From contig CAWFDX010000006.1 of assembly GCA_963814645.1 (NCBI GenBank), positions 34,819-98,818 on the forward strand: a stretch of DNA of 64,000 nt, in the 5' to 3' direction. The notes under the pieces are model-generated. The model was not told the origin of the DNA and did no database searches. It worked only from the letters and a program-made list of their open reading frames with translations. A program made the translations under genes and the position numbers. This document shows, in pieces, positions 7,427 to 15,624 of the stretch; the first letter of the stretch is position 1, and each line of letters opens with the position of its first letter. This DNA comes from RYN-230 sp963814645 (GTDB taxonomy: Bacteria > Actinomycetota > Actinomycetes > Streptosporangiales > Streptosporangiaceae).

Positions 7427-10390
7427 CTAATTCCCTTTGGTGGGGCGGTCCTTGGCCGCGTGGCGCCGCACGAGCAGGCGGCGGAACTCGTCCGCACCCC
7501 AGACGATGAACGGGAACGGCAGGACAGTGGCGAGCTGGCCGGCCGTGAGCGGTGCGGTGCCGAAGAGACTGTTCAGCGCGGGAAGGTAGATCAGCGCGGC
7601 GGCGAAGGCCAGCGCGAACGCGATACCGCCGAGCAGGTACCGGTTGCTGAATACTCCTACCGAACGCAACGACGCGTGGTCGGTGCGGACCGCGAACGCG
7701 GTGCCGACCTGGCAGCTGACGATGCCCAGCCAGGCGACGGTGGTGGCCTGGAGGTAGGCGTGGTGCAGTGGGCTGCCGGGGCCGGTGGGCGCTCCCGAGT
7801 GCCAGCCGGCGTGCCGCAGGGTCAGGAAGAAGCCGGTCAGCACCAGGGTGCCGGAGATGAGCCCGAGAAATCCCCACGCCCGGGCGAGCATCGCGCGGTT
7901 GATGATGCCCTCGGCGCGGGGCCGCGGCGGCCGGTCCATCAGCCCAGGCTCGGCGGGCTCGCGACTGAGTGCCAGCGCGGGCAGGATGTCGGTGCCCAGG
8001 TCGATGGCGAGGATCTGCATGACGGTCAGCGGCAGCGGGATGGCCCCGCCCGCCAGGGCGAAGACCAGGAACGGCAGCACCTCGGGAACCGCGTGGGTGA
8101 AGATGTAGCAGATGAACTTGCGGACGTTGTCGTAGACCTGACGGCCGGATGCCACCGCCGCCGCGATCGTGGCGAAGTTGTCGTCGGTGAGCACCATCGT
8201 GGCGGCCTCGCGGGCCACGGCCGTCCCAGACCGGCCCATGGCCACGCCGATATCGGCGCGGCGCAGCGCCGGGGCGTCATTCACGCCGTCGCCAGTCATA
8301 GCGACGACCTGGCCGGTGGCCCGCAGCGCGTCGGCGATGCGCAGTTTAGCCTCGGGCGAGCTGCGCGCGAAAACGATCTCGGCCCCCGAATTGAGCAGCG
8401 CATCCAGCTCAGGTTCGGGCATTGCATCCAGCTCGGTGCCGGTAACCACCTGCATCCTGGGCACGCCGATGCCAACCTGGCGAGCGATGGCCGCCGCGGT
8501 CAGCCCGTTGTCACCGGTGACCACGTTGACCCGGATGCCGGCCCGGTGCACCTGCCCGATCGCGGCCGGCACCTCTGGCCGGGCCGGATCGAGCATCGCC
8601 ACCAGGCCGAGGAGGCACAAGTCACATTCGGCATCCGCCCGCTGGCCGGGCACGGCGGACCCGGCGGGTAGCTGGCGGCGGGCGATAGCCAGGACCCGCA
8701 GCCCGCGACCCGCATAATCCGTCATGGCCCGGCTGATCGCCGCCCGGTCCATCGCGGCGATCGGCATATCCCGCTGCCCACGCCGGATCATGCTGGCCCG
8801 GTCCAGCACCGCCTCGGGGCCACCCTTGGTGTGCACCACCAAGCCGCCGTCCTGATCGTCGACCGTGCTCATCAGCTTGAGCCGGGGATCGAAGCGGAAG
8901 AGCTGACGTCGGCTCCTGTCCCGTGTCGCCAGCGACACGTCTTCCCCGCAGTCAGCCGCCAGCCGCAACAGCGCGAGCTCAGTCGGATCGCCGGACGCCG
9001 GGTGGCTGCCGTCCCCTAGATCCGCGTTGTTACACGCGGTCATGGCCCGGGCCAGGGACCGGGGCACTGAAAGTTGGCCGTCGCCGGCCGACCCGCTGGA
9101 TTCCGCTGGGTGGCCCGCGGCCAGGCTGCCCGTGGTGAGGCTGCCCGTGGTGAGGCTGCCCGTGGTTAGGCTAACTGTGCCGTCTGGTGTCCATACCGTG
9201 GTGACCCGCATCCGGTTCTGGGTCAGCGTGCCGGTCTTGTCGGTGCAGATGACCGAGGTGGACCCGAGGGTCTCTACCGCGGACAGCCGCTTGACCAATG
9301 CGCCGCGGCGGGCCATTTCGCGTACCCCGACCGCCAGCGCCAGGGTGATCGTGGGCAGCAGCCCTTCCGGGACATTGGCCACCAGCAGGCCAATGGCGAA
9401 GCTGGCGGCGGCTGTGACACCGAGCCCAGCGGCCAGGCCGATCGGCAGGAACGCGATTCCCGCCCCGACGGCGACGATTGCGATCAGCCGGGTAGCCCTT
9501 TTGACCTGGCGCTCCAGCGGGCTCTGGTCCGGCCCGGCGCGCTGGCTGAGCGCCGCGATACGGCCCAGTTCGGTGCGCATGCCGGTGTGCGCCACTAGCG
9601 CCCGTGCTTCCCCCGCAGTGCACGCGGTGCCGCTGAACACCATGTCTTCCGCCTGCAGCAGCGGCAGGCTGGGGTCAGCCGCCCCGGCGGTCCGGGTCAC
9701 CGGGACCGATTCGCCGGTCAGGGTGGACATGTCCACCTCGACGGTGCCGCTCATCAGCCGGGCATCTGCGCAGATGCTCTCCCCCTCCTCGATCAGCAGC
9801 ACGTCACCGGGCACCAGCAGGCGTGCCTCGATCTCCTGGCGGGTTCCGTCGCGGAGCACGGTGGCCCGCTCGGGCAGGAACGCGGCCAGCGCTTCCACGG
9901 CCCGCTCGGCCTGCATCTCCTCGGCGAACGCGAAGCCAGCGTTCAGCACGATCACCACCACGATCGCGATGCCCAGCCGGGGTGTCCCGCTCACCCAGGC
10001 CAGCGCGGCGGCAACCGCCAGCAGCACCGCCAGTGGCTGGGTGAACTGGCTGGCCAGCTCACCCGGCCAGCGCCGTCCGCCCCGCCGGGCCAGTTCGTTC
10101 GGACCGGATACCTGCAACCGCCGGACTGCCTCCCGGCCGGACAGGCCATCCGCGGACGCCCGCAAGTCCCGGAGCAACTGGGCCACCGGCTCCAGCGGGT
10201 TGGCTGATTGCCCGTCCGTCCCAGCGGTGCTGACCGGGTCATGGCGAGGCTCGATCGCCAGGCCGGCTGCCGCCGGTCCCCGGCCGTGTGTCGCCCAGTT
10301 CATTGGCTGCTTCACCGCCCGAGTCGTGGGAGCGCTACGTCTACTCCACGGCAGTCCCAGCCGCGCAGCCAGGGACGGAGGTCCCGGCAT
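7427..10390 (-). CDS. P-type cation-transporting ATPase (type II, CtpF-like)
   Basis: A 987-residue P-type ATPase that pumps a cation across the membrane. Visible motifs are the actuator TGES (225-228), the membrane ion-site motif NVPEGLL (339-345), the phosphorylation site DKTGTLT with Asp384, and TGDGVNDAP in the hinge. PEGL and the C-terminal helices fit type II Ca/Na/K-type pumps; the ion cannot be read from sequence. The first ~65 residues are low-complexity, and an ATG at 10303 (MNWATHG) is an alternative start; it would leave more promoter room from the box at 10429. A 15-bp tandem repeat inserts SLTTG units after the phosphorylation site. CtpF is in the DosR regulon of Mycobacterium tuberculosis. 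Confidence 0.9.
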   Translation of the reverse strand: MPGPPSLAARLGLPWSRRSAPTTRAVKQPMNWATHGRGPAAAGLAIEPRHDPVSTAGTDGQSANPLEPVAQLLRDLRASADGLSGREAVRRLQVSGPNELARRGGRRWPGELASQFTQPLAVLLAVAAALAWVSGTPRLGIAIVVVIVLNAGFAFAEEMQAERAVEALAAFLPERATVLRDGTRQEIEARLLVPGDVLLIEEGESICADARLMSGTVEVDMSTLTGESVPVTRTAGAADPSLPLLQAEDMVFSGTACTAGEARALVAHTGMRTELGRIAALSQRAGPDQSPLERQVKRATRLIAIVAVGAGIAFLPIGLAAGLGVTAAASFAIGLLVANVPEGLLPTITLALAVGVREMARRGALVKRLSAVETLGSTSVICTDKTGTLTQNRMRVTTVWTPDGTVSLTTGSLTTGSLTTGSLAAGHPAESSGSAGDGQLSVPRSLARAMTACNNADLGDGSHPASGDPTELALLRLAADCGEDVSLATRDRSRRQLFRFDPRLKLMSTVDDQDGGLVVHTKGGPEAVLDRASMIRRGQRDMPIAAMDRAAISRAMTDYAGRGLRVLAIARRQLPAGSAVPGQRADAECDLCLLGLVAMLDPARPEVPAAIGQVHRAGIRVNVVTGDNGLTAAAIARQVGIGVPRMQVVTGTELDAMPEPELDALLNSGAEIVFARSSPEAKLRIADALRATGQVVAMTGDGVNDAPALRRADIGVAMGRSGTAVAREAATMVLTDDNFATIAAAVASGRQVYDNVRKFICYIFTHAVPEVLPFLVFALAGGAIPLPLTVMQILAIDLGTDILPALALSREPAEPGLMDRPPRPRAEGIINRAMLARAWGFLGLISGTLVLTGFFLTLRHAGWHSGAPTGPGSPLHHAYLQATTVAWLGIVSCQVGTAFAVRTDHASLRSVGVFSNRYLLGGIAFALAFAAALIYLPALNSLFGTAPLTAGQLATVLPFPFIVWGADEFRRLLVRRHAAKDRPTKGN
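9123..9167 (-). repeat. Three 15-bp tandem repeats inside the ATPase gene
   Basis: Three near-identical 15-bp units (AGGCTGCCCGTGGTG type) followed by a decayed fourth. They encode repeated SLTTG in the cytoplasmic loop shortly after DKTGTLT. The unit is a multiple of three, so copy number can change without a frameshift. Confidence 0.9.
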
Positions 10391-10428
10391 GAGGATGAGG
10401 AAAGTAACCGGGGCGCGGGCCGCTTACC

Positions 10429-10441
10429 GGCCCGTTGGTCC
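10429..10441. promoter_or_regulatory. DosR-like palindrome in a divergent promoter
   Basis: The minus strand reads GGACC AAC GGGCC. It lies 39 nt from the annotated ATPase start and 112 nt from the CBS-BON start, so it could act on both divergent genes. Inferred from similarity to the sites at 2904 and 7407. Confidence 0.4.
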
Positions 10442-10552
10442 TGGCCAGTCCAGGCCTACCGCCCAAGGAGTCAGGGTCATCCGGCGGTACTGCCCAGGCA
10501 CAGAACCGGCTGGAATTAAAGGGAAAAGAACTTACTAAAAGGGGTGAGACCC

Positions 10553-11194
10553 ATGAGCGCTACGGTCAAGGACGTCATGACGGCAGACGTGGTCGGGGTC
10601 CGACGCGACACATCATTCAAAGACATGGCCGGCATGCTCAGCATGTCCCGGATCAGCGCCCTGCCAGTGGTGGACGAGGCGGAGCACGTCATCGGCGTGG
10701 TGTCAGAGGCCGACATGCTGATCAAGGAAGCTGATCAGGCCGGTGACCCAGGCTTCTTCACCGGCCTCCGGCGCCGCCGGGACCACGAGAAGGCGGCTGG
10801 GATCTGTGCGGCCGACCTGATGAGCAGCCCCGCTATCGTGATCCGTCCGGACGAGCCAGTGCAGCATGCAGCCCGGCTTATGTACGACCGGGGGGTCAAG
10901 CGGCTGGTCGTGGTGGATGACGCCGAGCACCTCCTGGGTATCGTCACCCGGTCCGATGTGCTGGGCGTGTTCGGCCGCCCCGATGAGGACATCCGCCGCG
11001 AGGTCACGGGCGAGGTGATCCTGTCTGCATTCCTGACGGATCCGAGGATGTTTGACGTGACGGTGCGAGACGGCATCGTGACCATCGCAGGCCAGCCGGA
11101 AACCAGTGAGCTGGGCAAGCAAATCGTCGAGGCGATTCGCCGGCTGGACGGCGTGGTGGCCGTCCAAGACCAGCTGAGCTATCCGGAGTACTAG
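10553..11194 (+). CDS. Tandem CBS-domain protein with C-terminal BON domain
   Basis: A 213-residue protein. CBS1 spans about 5-57 (VKDVMTADVV ... VVSEADML) and CBS2 about 80-140 (DLMSSPAIVI ... IVTRSDVL). A BON-like domain at about 150-210 (FDVTVRDGIVTIAG) ends it. CBS pairs bind adenosine nucleotides and sense energy charge; BON domains bind membranes or partners. The ATG at 10553 is preferred over a GTG at 10544 because the AAAAGGGG ribosome site fits it. It is 8 nt before the PII-like gene and probably co-transcribed. Hrp1, a two-CBS protein, is a DosR target in mycobacteria. Confidence 0.9.
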   Translation: MSATVKDVMTADVVGVRRDTSFKDMAGMLSMSRISALPVVDEAEHVIGVVSEADMLIKEADQAGDPGFFTGLRRRRDHEKAAGICAADLMSSPAIVIRPDEPVQHAARLMYDRGVKRLVVVDDAEHLLGIVTRSDVLGVFGRPDEDIRREVTGEVILSAFLTDPRMFDVTVRDGIVTIAGQPETSELGKQIVEAIRRLDGVVAVQDQLSYPEY

Positions 11195-11202
11195 GAGGAG
11201 CC

Positions 11203-11538
11203 ATGAAGCTGATCACTGCGATCATCCGGACGGACGATCTTCCTGTGGTGATGAACGCGGCGACTGACGCCGGAGCGCGTGGCCTGACCGCGAGCAGGGC
11301 CAGCGGTTTTGGGCAGCAATACGGACACGTTCGGCAGGCCGCCCGGGCCGGCCAGCCAATACTGCTGCCGAAGGCACGCGTGGACGTTGTTGTCCGGGAT
11401 GAGGACGCCGATGCGGTCGTCAACGCCATCCGGAAGTGTGCCAACGCGGGCAACATCGGGGACGGCAAGATCTGGGTTAGCCCGGTGGAGTGTGTGGTCC
11501 GGGTGCGGACCGGCGAGCGTGATGGCGCCGCTGTCTGA
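11203..11538 (+). CDS. PII-like signalling protein with altered T-loop
   Basis: A 111-residue PII fold protein: MKLITAII start, GFGQQYGH before the T-loop, LPKARVDVVV after it, and IGDGKIWVSPVECVVRVRTGE at the C-terminus, of which IGDGKI and RTGE are the PII signatures for nucleotide binding. The T-loop is about one residue shorter than in GlnB/GlnK and lacks the usual uridylylated Tyr51. It sits with a CBS-BON gene rather than with amtB or glutamine synthetase. I infer a PII paralogue that reads ATP/ADP but is not modified at the canonical tyrosine. A GGAGG ribosome site supports the start. Confidence 0.88.
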   Translation: MKLITAIIRTDDLPVVMNAATDAGARGLTASRASGFGQQYGHVRQAARAGQPILLPKARVDVVVRDEDADAVVNAIRKCANAGNIGDGKIWVSPVECVVRVRTGERDGAAV

Positions 11539-11553
11539 GGCGGCCAGCTGAGC

Positions 11554-11570
11554 CGGGCGGTTAACCGCCG
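11554..11570. terminator. Palindrome at the convergent gene ends
   Basis: GGCGGTTAACCGCC is a perfect palindrome that includes the stop codon of the PNPOx gene and lies 16 nt after the PII stop. It may be a weak bidirectional terminator. Confidence 0.35.
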
Positions 11571-12028
11571 GCCGACGGTGCCGCCCGGCGGATGCGGCGG
11601 CCGGTGATGCGATCCGGGACGATGCGAATGAACAGGTCTTTCTCTCCGCCCGGCCAGGCCTGCACGCCGGACCGCTGCGCCTCGGCCAGTTCGGTCCCGG
11701 AGTTGACGTGGTGGGCCGATCCCTGGATGAGGATGCTCCAGCCTTCCCTGGCGGCCGGGCTGATCTCGTTGACTTCGAACGCCACCTTGTACTCCGCGTC
11801 CGCTATCCCAGTGCGCAGGTCCTCGCCCATCGGGCTGTCCAGCCCGGTCCGGAACACGATCGTCTGATTCTGCAGCGCGAAGTTGACCGGCAGAATGGTC
11901 GGCCCGAACCGGCCGGTGTAGCCGATCCGCCCCACGCCGCCCGCGGCGATGAGCCGCAGGCACTCCGCCTCCTCCAGAAGCTGCGTAATCGCAGCGGCTG
12001 CGCCCTGGGTACCAGTCTCATCAACCAC
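11561..12028 (-). CDS. Pyridoxamine 5'-phosphate oxidase-fold flavin-binding protein
   Basis: A 155-residue split-barrel protein. The sequence runs from a helix (AAAITQLLEEAECLRLI) into GRIGYTGRFGPTILPVNF, a typical FMN-binding barrel of the PNPOx-like family, and on to EGWSILIQGSAHHV. Such proteins bind FMN, F420 or heme, and one (Rv0080) is a DosR regulon member. It is the last gene of a run with Acg-type nitroreductase and flavodoxin genes. Its 5' 226 nt lie inside the 3' end of the nitroreductase frame. A ribosome site (AAGGAAGG) precedes its ATG. The substrate is unknown. Confidence 0.85.
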   Translation of the reverse strand: MVDETGTQGAAAAITQLLEEAECLRLIAAGGVGRIGYTGRFGPTILPVNFALQNQTIVFRTGLDSPMGEDLRTGIADAEYKVAFEVNEISPAAREGWSILIQGSAHHVNSGTELAEAQRSGVQAWPGGEKDLFIRIVPDRITGRRIRRAAPSAGG

Positions 12029-13080
12029 GTCGGTGTCCCTTCCTTTAAGTCAGTCCCGCGAGTACGGATAGTGTCTAGCACCTCGGAGACCGGTCGGCGC
12101 GGGGTGGGCGGGACCGGCAGTCCGTACCCCAACCGCAAGATCATCTGTGGGTATTCGAAGCTGGATGTGGGATCGCGGACCAGCCAGGCGTCTGGAGTTT
12201 CCAGCGGCTGGGTGAGCGGGCTGACCGCGATGCCGCGCAGGGTCGCGGTGAGCAGCACACGCTGCAGCGCCTGCCCGGCGCGCAGCCAGGCTGACCGGCT
12301 GCACGACGGCGTGGCCAGCACAGCCAACTGCGGGCGTTCCTCGAACCAGGCATAGTGCACCGGCCCAGGCTGGCCGGCCGCGAAGTCGCGCACCGGCGCC
12401 GTACCAGTGGGGTCGTGCGGCGCCAGGGCCGCATCGGGGATGCCCTCGCGGTCACGTACTCCCCCGGCCCACCGGGCCAGCTCGGCGCGGTAACCACGGT
12501 TAGCCAGCAGCTGACGTTCGGCGTCCTGGGCCAGGCGCAGCAGCCGGACGGACTCCTGGTGGTCCGGGAAATGCAGCTCGGCACCCTCCCGCCTGGCCGC
12601 CTCGGCGAGCTCGGCCAGGATGCCCGGTGGCACCGGCCGCCCGCTGAACGGCGACCGGTTGGTGCGGCGCATCGGGATGGCCGCGTACAACTCGATCTCC
12701 TCGGGCTGCGGCTGGCACGGCCCGGCCAGCCGCACGGTGGCCAGCAGGAGCCGCTCGGTAACGGTCGGGATCAGCCGGACCAGCGGCTGGCGGCCCGCTA
12801 CCACCGCGGCCAGCCGGAGATTGAGCAGCGCAGCACCGCAGGCGATATGCACCGCGCGGCCATCCGGATCACCAAACCGCAGCATCCGTTGCGGGTCGGC
12901 GTACAGCTCAATGGTCTGGCGGCCAGGCTCGAAGCGGAACCGCCACGGCTGGGTGTTGTGCATCGACGGCGCGCGGACGGCGGCCGCCACCATCTCCTCC
13001 ACCAGACGCAGCGGCACGCTTTCCGCTGCCTCATCCCGCTGACCATCACGCGGCGCGGCAGAACCATCGTTTCCAGTCAT
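11803..13080 (-). CDS. Acg-type nitroreductase-fold protein with run-on C-terminus
   Basis: The family is shown by APSMHNTQPWRF near the start, HIACGAALLNLRLA, MRRTNRSPF and late motifs such as LGYGLPVPPTPRRPVSEVL. These match Acg/Rv3131-type two-domain nitroreductase-fold proteins of dormant mycobacteria, thought to sequester or reduce flavins. The ATG at 13080 has a strong ribosome site (GAAGGGGGG). The recognisable protein ends near PRRPVSEVL (about 12065), but the frame continues for another ~85 residues as an Arg/Ser-rich run-on across the PNPOx gene. Stops exist in a neighbouring frame just after that point (TGCTAG). Loss of the native stop by a small indel is the simplest explanation. 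Confidence 0.85.
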   Translation of the reverse strand: MTGNDGSAAPRDGQRDEAAESVPLRLVEEMVAAAVRAPSMHNTQPWRFRFEPGRQTIELYADPQRMLRFGDPDGRAVHIACGAALLNLRLAAVVAGRQPLVRLIPTVTERLLLATVRLAGPCQPQPEEIELYAAIPMRRTNRSPFSGRPVPPGILAELAEAARREGAELHFPDHQESVRLLRLAQDAERQLLANRGYRAELARWAGGVRDREGIPDAALAPHDPTGTAPVRDFAAGQPGPVHYAWFEERPQLAVLATPSCSRSAWLRAGQALQRVLLTATLRGIAVSPLTQPLETPDAWLVRDPTSSFEYPQMILRLGYGLPVPPTPRRPVSEVLDTIRTRGTDLKEGTPTWLMRLVPRAQPLRLRSFWRRRSACGSSPRAAWGGSATPAGSGRPFCRSTSRCRIRRSCSGPGWTARWARTCALG

Positions 13081-13122
13081 CGCTGCGCCCCCCTTCCCAC
13101 GCCGGAGCGATAGCATGCTGCC

Positions 13123-13650
13123 TCAACCCGGCGCGATGCTCGCGGCCAGCTTGGCGGCCCAGTCGCGCGCTCGGGTGGTCTCCTCCGGATCGAGCATGTT
13201 CTGCGTCGTGACCAGAAAGCTCTCCGGCTTCACGGCCACATCGAAGCCATGCGCGTGGAGCAGGCGGGTCACCTCCTTGGCGGCCCGGCCGGTAATGACG
13301 GACGGCCCATGGATCCGGGTGTCGAACGCAGCTGCCTTGACGCGATACTGGCCAAGCGAGCCGAACCACTCACGCAGCCCCGGGCCAAGCGCGCCTGGCT
13401 CCAGCGTCACGTCGCTATCCGGTTTCGCCGCGGCTTCGCCCGCCGCCCGGCGGGTAGCGGCCCGGCTCATCCCATGGACGTGCGTCGGCCCGCCGACGAC
13501 GACCATGCCGGCATCGGCCAGTACCGCCGGGCCAGCCTCGCTCACGGGTACCACCGTGACATCGAAGGAAGCCTCCAGCCCAGCACCGATCGCGTCGGCA
13601 ATCTGATGCGTGTTGCCGTACATCGACTCGTAAACGACCACGGCTCGCAT
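13123..13650 (-). CDS. Flavodoxin-domain protein
   Basis: A 175-residue flavodoxin-like protein. The FMN phosphate loop is YESMYGNTHQIA at the N-terminus, and VVGGPTHVHGMS matches the second flavin-contact loop. It should carry electrons by FMN. The ATG at 13650 follows a near-consensus ribosome site (AGGAGGTGAG); the longer frame upstream is not needed. Together with the nitroreductase and PNPOx genes downstream it forms a flavin-centred set, 43 nt before the nitroreductase start. The redox partner is not identified. Confidence 0.9.
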   Translation of the reverse strand: MRAVVVYESMYGNTHQIADAIGAGLEASFDVTVVPVSEAGPAVLADAGMVVVGGPTHVHGMSRAATRRAAGEAAAKPDSDVTLEPGALGPGLREWFGSLGQYRVKAAAFDTRIHGPSVITGRAAKEVTRLLHAHGFDVAVKPESFLVTTQNMLDPEETTRARDWAAKLAASIAPG

Positions 13651-13715
13651 GGTTCTCACCTCCTGCTCCGCAATTGCCCTTGCCCAAACGTGCCGCCGGA
13701 CTGAACCGGTGCGGC

Positions 13716-14597
13716 TCAACTGGGTGCAGGGGCACCGATCTTCTCGCTGACGTCCACCACACCGGCGATGTCCCAGATGAGCCGGACCACGACGGGAACC
13801 AGGCCGGGATCGGTTCCGGCGGCGGGCTGGCCGCTCAGGATGACCACACCGTTACGCACCCGGACCGAGACTGCTTCCGGTTCGGTGAGCAGGACCTTGC
13901 TGAGCAGGTCGCGGACTTCCCTGGAGATGTCCTCATCCGAGCGCAGGAAGACGCTCAGCAGATCGCTCCGGCTGACGATCCCGGCCAGCGTGCCGTCGGG
14001 CTTCACCACTGGGAGGCTCTTGAGGTTGTGGTCGTTCATCAGCCTGGCCGCGGTGGACAGCGACGCTTCCGGGATGGTGGTGATCGCCGGGGAGGTCATC
14101 AGCTCTGCCGCGGTCAGGCCCTGGTGCGCATCGTGCCGGTGGGTAAGGTGCAGTCCGCCCTCGCCAGCCGCATGAGCGGCCCGCTCCCGCTTCTGCTGAG
14201 CTATGAGCAAGTCCGCCTCGGAGACCATGCCGGCCACATGGCGGCCCAGCATCAGCACGGGCACCGAGTTGATCTTGTGCTTGGCCAGCAACGCGGCGAT
14301 CTCCTTGTACGGCGTGATCCGATCCACCGTGATCACCTTGGTGGTCATCACGTCCCGGACTCGCTGCCGCCAGCGCACCTGATGGCCCAGCGGGTCGCGG
14401 TCCGGCCCGTGGCCGCGGCCGGCCGGAGAGGTTGGGTGTGCGGCGCCAGCGGTAACCGGCTGATCGCCGTTATGCTCCTCGACCGCGTCCAGTGCCCGCG
14501 TCACGTCGGCGCTGCTAGCCCTCCCGTGCTGCGACTCATAGTAGGCGGCGCCAAGGTGGCGGAGCATGGCGTCCAGGTGGGCATCTCGCCTGGTCAT
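13716..14597 (-). CDS. CBS-pair protein with N-terminal helical region and BON domain
   Basis: A 293-residue protein. An N-terminal helical region (about 1-55) and a Gly/Pro/His-rich linker precede CBS1 (VRDVMTTKVITV, about 83-135) and CBS2 (AAELMTSPAITT, about 160-215). A C-terminal BON-like domain (AVSVRVRNGVVILSG) follows. The ATG at 14597 is chosen for its GGAGGAGG ribosome site; the upstream extension is spurious. It is longer than the CBS-BON protein at 10553 but shares its domain order. It likely senses adenosine nucleotides. It lies 65 nt before the flavodoxin gene on the same strand. Confidence 0.9.
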   Translation of the reverse strand: MTRRDAHLDAMLRHLGAAYYESQHGRASSADVTRALDAVEEHNGDQPVTAGAAHPTSPAGRGHGPDRDPLGHQVRWRQRVRDVMTTKVITVDRITPYKEIAALLAKHKINSVPVLMLGRHVAGMVSEADLLIAQQKRERAAHAAGEGGLHLTHRHDAHQGLTAAELMTSPAITTIPEASLSTAARLMNDHNLKSLPVVKPDGTLAGIVSRSDLLSVFLRSDEDISREVRDLLSKVLLTEPEAVSVRVRNGVVILSGQPAAGTDPGLVPVVVRLIWDIAGVVDVSEKIGAPAPS

Positions 14598-14703
14598 CGC
14601 GGCCTCCTCCGGTTGTTCGCGGCACATTCCTCGCTCATGATCATTTTCTCGCGAGGATCGTCGGCCGGTCAGGGCAGCATGTCCTCTCCGGGCGGGACCT
14701 CCG

Positions 14704-15624
14704 TCACCTGTGGCCAGACCAGGTATCTTGCACAACCGTGCCGGCTGCGCCGCCCAGCAGAGCGGCGGCGTCGTCCAGCCGCCCGATAGCTGCGAACCCG
14801 CCGGTCAGTTCCGCGAAGCGGCACGCCGCTTCGACCTTCGGGCCCATCGATCCGACCGGAAAGGAGTGCGCCCGCAATTCGCCCGGCGTCACGTGCCGAA
14901 GCGGCCGGGGGTGCGCGGTCCCGTATCCCTCCTGCACGGCCTCGACGTCGGTGAGCAGCAGTAGCGAGTCCGCGCCGACCGCCTCGGCGAGCAGCGCCGC
15001 GGTCAGGTCTTTGTCCACGACCGCCTCGACCCCGCGGAACTGGTCGCCGCAGCCGGGCACTACCGGAATACCTCCGCCGCCCGCGCAGATCACCGTTACC
15101 CCGCAACTGGACAGCAGCTTGATCGTGTCCAGTTCCAGGATCTCGGCTGGCTCAGGGGACGGCACGACGCGGCGCCAAGCGGCCCCGTCCGGGCGGACCT
15201 GCCAGCCGTGCTCGGCGGCCAGCCGCTGCGCAGTGGCTTTGTCATACACCTGACCGACGAACTTCGACGGCCGGCTGAACGCGGGATCGTCCGGTTTGAC
15301 GAGAGTCCGGCAGAGCAGGCAGGCGGCTCGCTTGCCAGCGGCGCCGTCCAGCGCCTGCACCAGCCAGTAGCCGATCATGCCCTGGGTCTGCGCGTCCAGC
15401 ACGTCGAAGGGATAGGGATGGGTCAGCGCCGGATCACCGGCGCTCTCCACCGCCAGCATCCCGACCTGCGGCCCGTTCCCGTGCGTGATGACCAGGTCAT
15501 GCTGGCTCAGCACGGGGCCCAGCGCGGCGGCCGCGCGGGCGACGTGTGACTCCTGGACGTCGGAATCGGCGGGCTCGCCCCGCTCCAGCAGCGCGTTGCC
15601 GCCCAGCGCGACGACGACCTTCAT
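14704..15624 (-). CDS. arcC: Carbamate kinase
   Basis: A 306-residue amino-acid kinase family enzyme that converts carbamoyl phosphate and ADP to ATP, CO2 and ammonia, the energy-yielding last step of the arginine deiminase pathway. Motifs are VALGGNALL at the N-terminus, ITHGNGPQVG, a carbamate-kinase insert region around SKFVGQVYDK, CAGGGGIPV, and VVDKDLTAALLA. The start overlaps the ornithine carbamoyltransferase stop by 4 nt, indicating translational coupling. It is the last gene of the arc operon. Confidence 0.96.
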   Translation of the reverse strand: MKVVVALGGNALLERGEPADSDVQESHVARAAAALGPVLSQHDLVITHGNGPQVGMLAVESAGDPALTHPYPFDVLDAQTQGMIGYWLVQALDGAAGKRAACLLCRTLVKPDDPAFSRPSKFVGQVYDKATAQRLAAEHGWQVRPDGAAWRRVVPSPEPAEILELDTIKLLSSCGVTVICAGGGGIPVVPGCGDQFRGVEAVVDKDLTAALLAEAVGADSLLLLTDVEAVQEGYGTAHPRPLRHVTPGELRAHSFPVGSMGPKVEAACRFAELTGGFAAIGRLDDAAALLGGAAGTVVQDTWSGHR

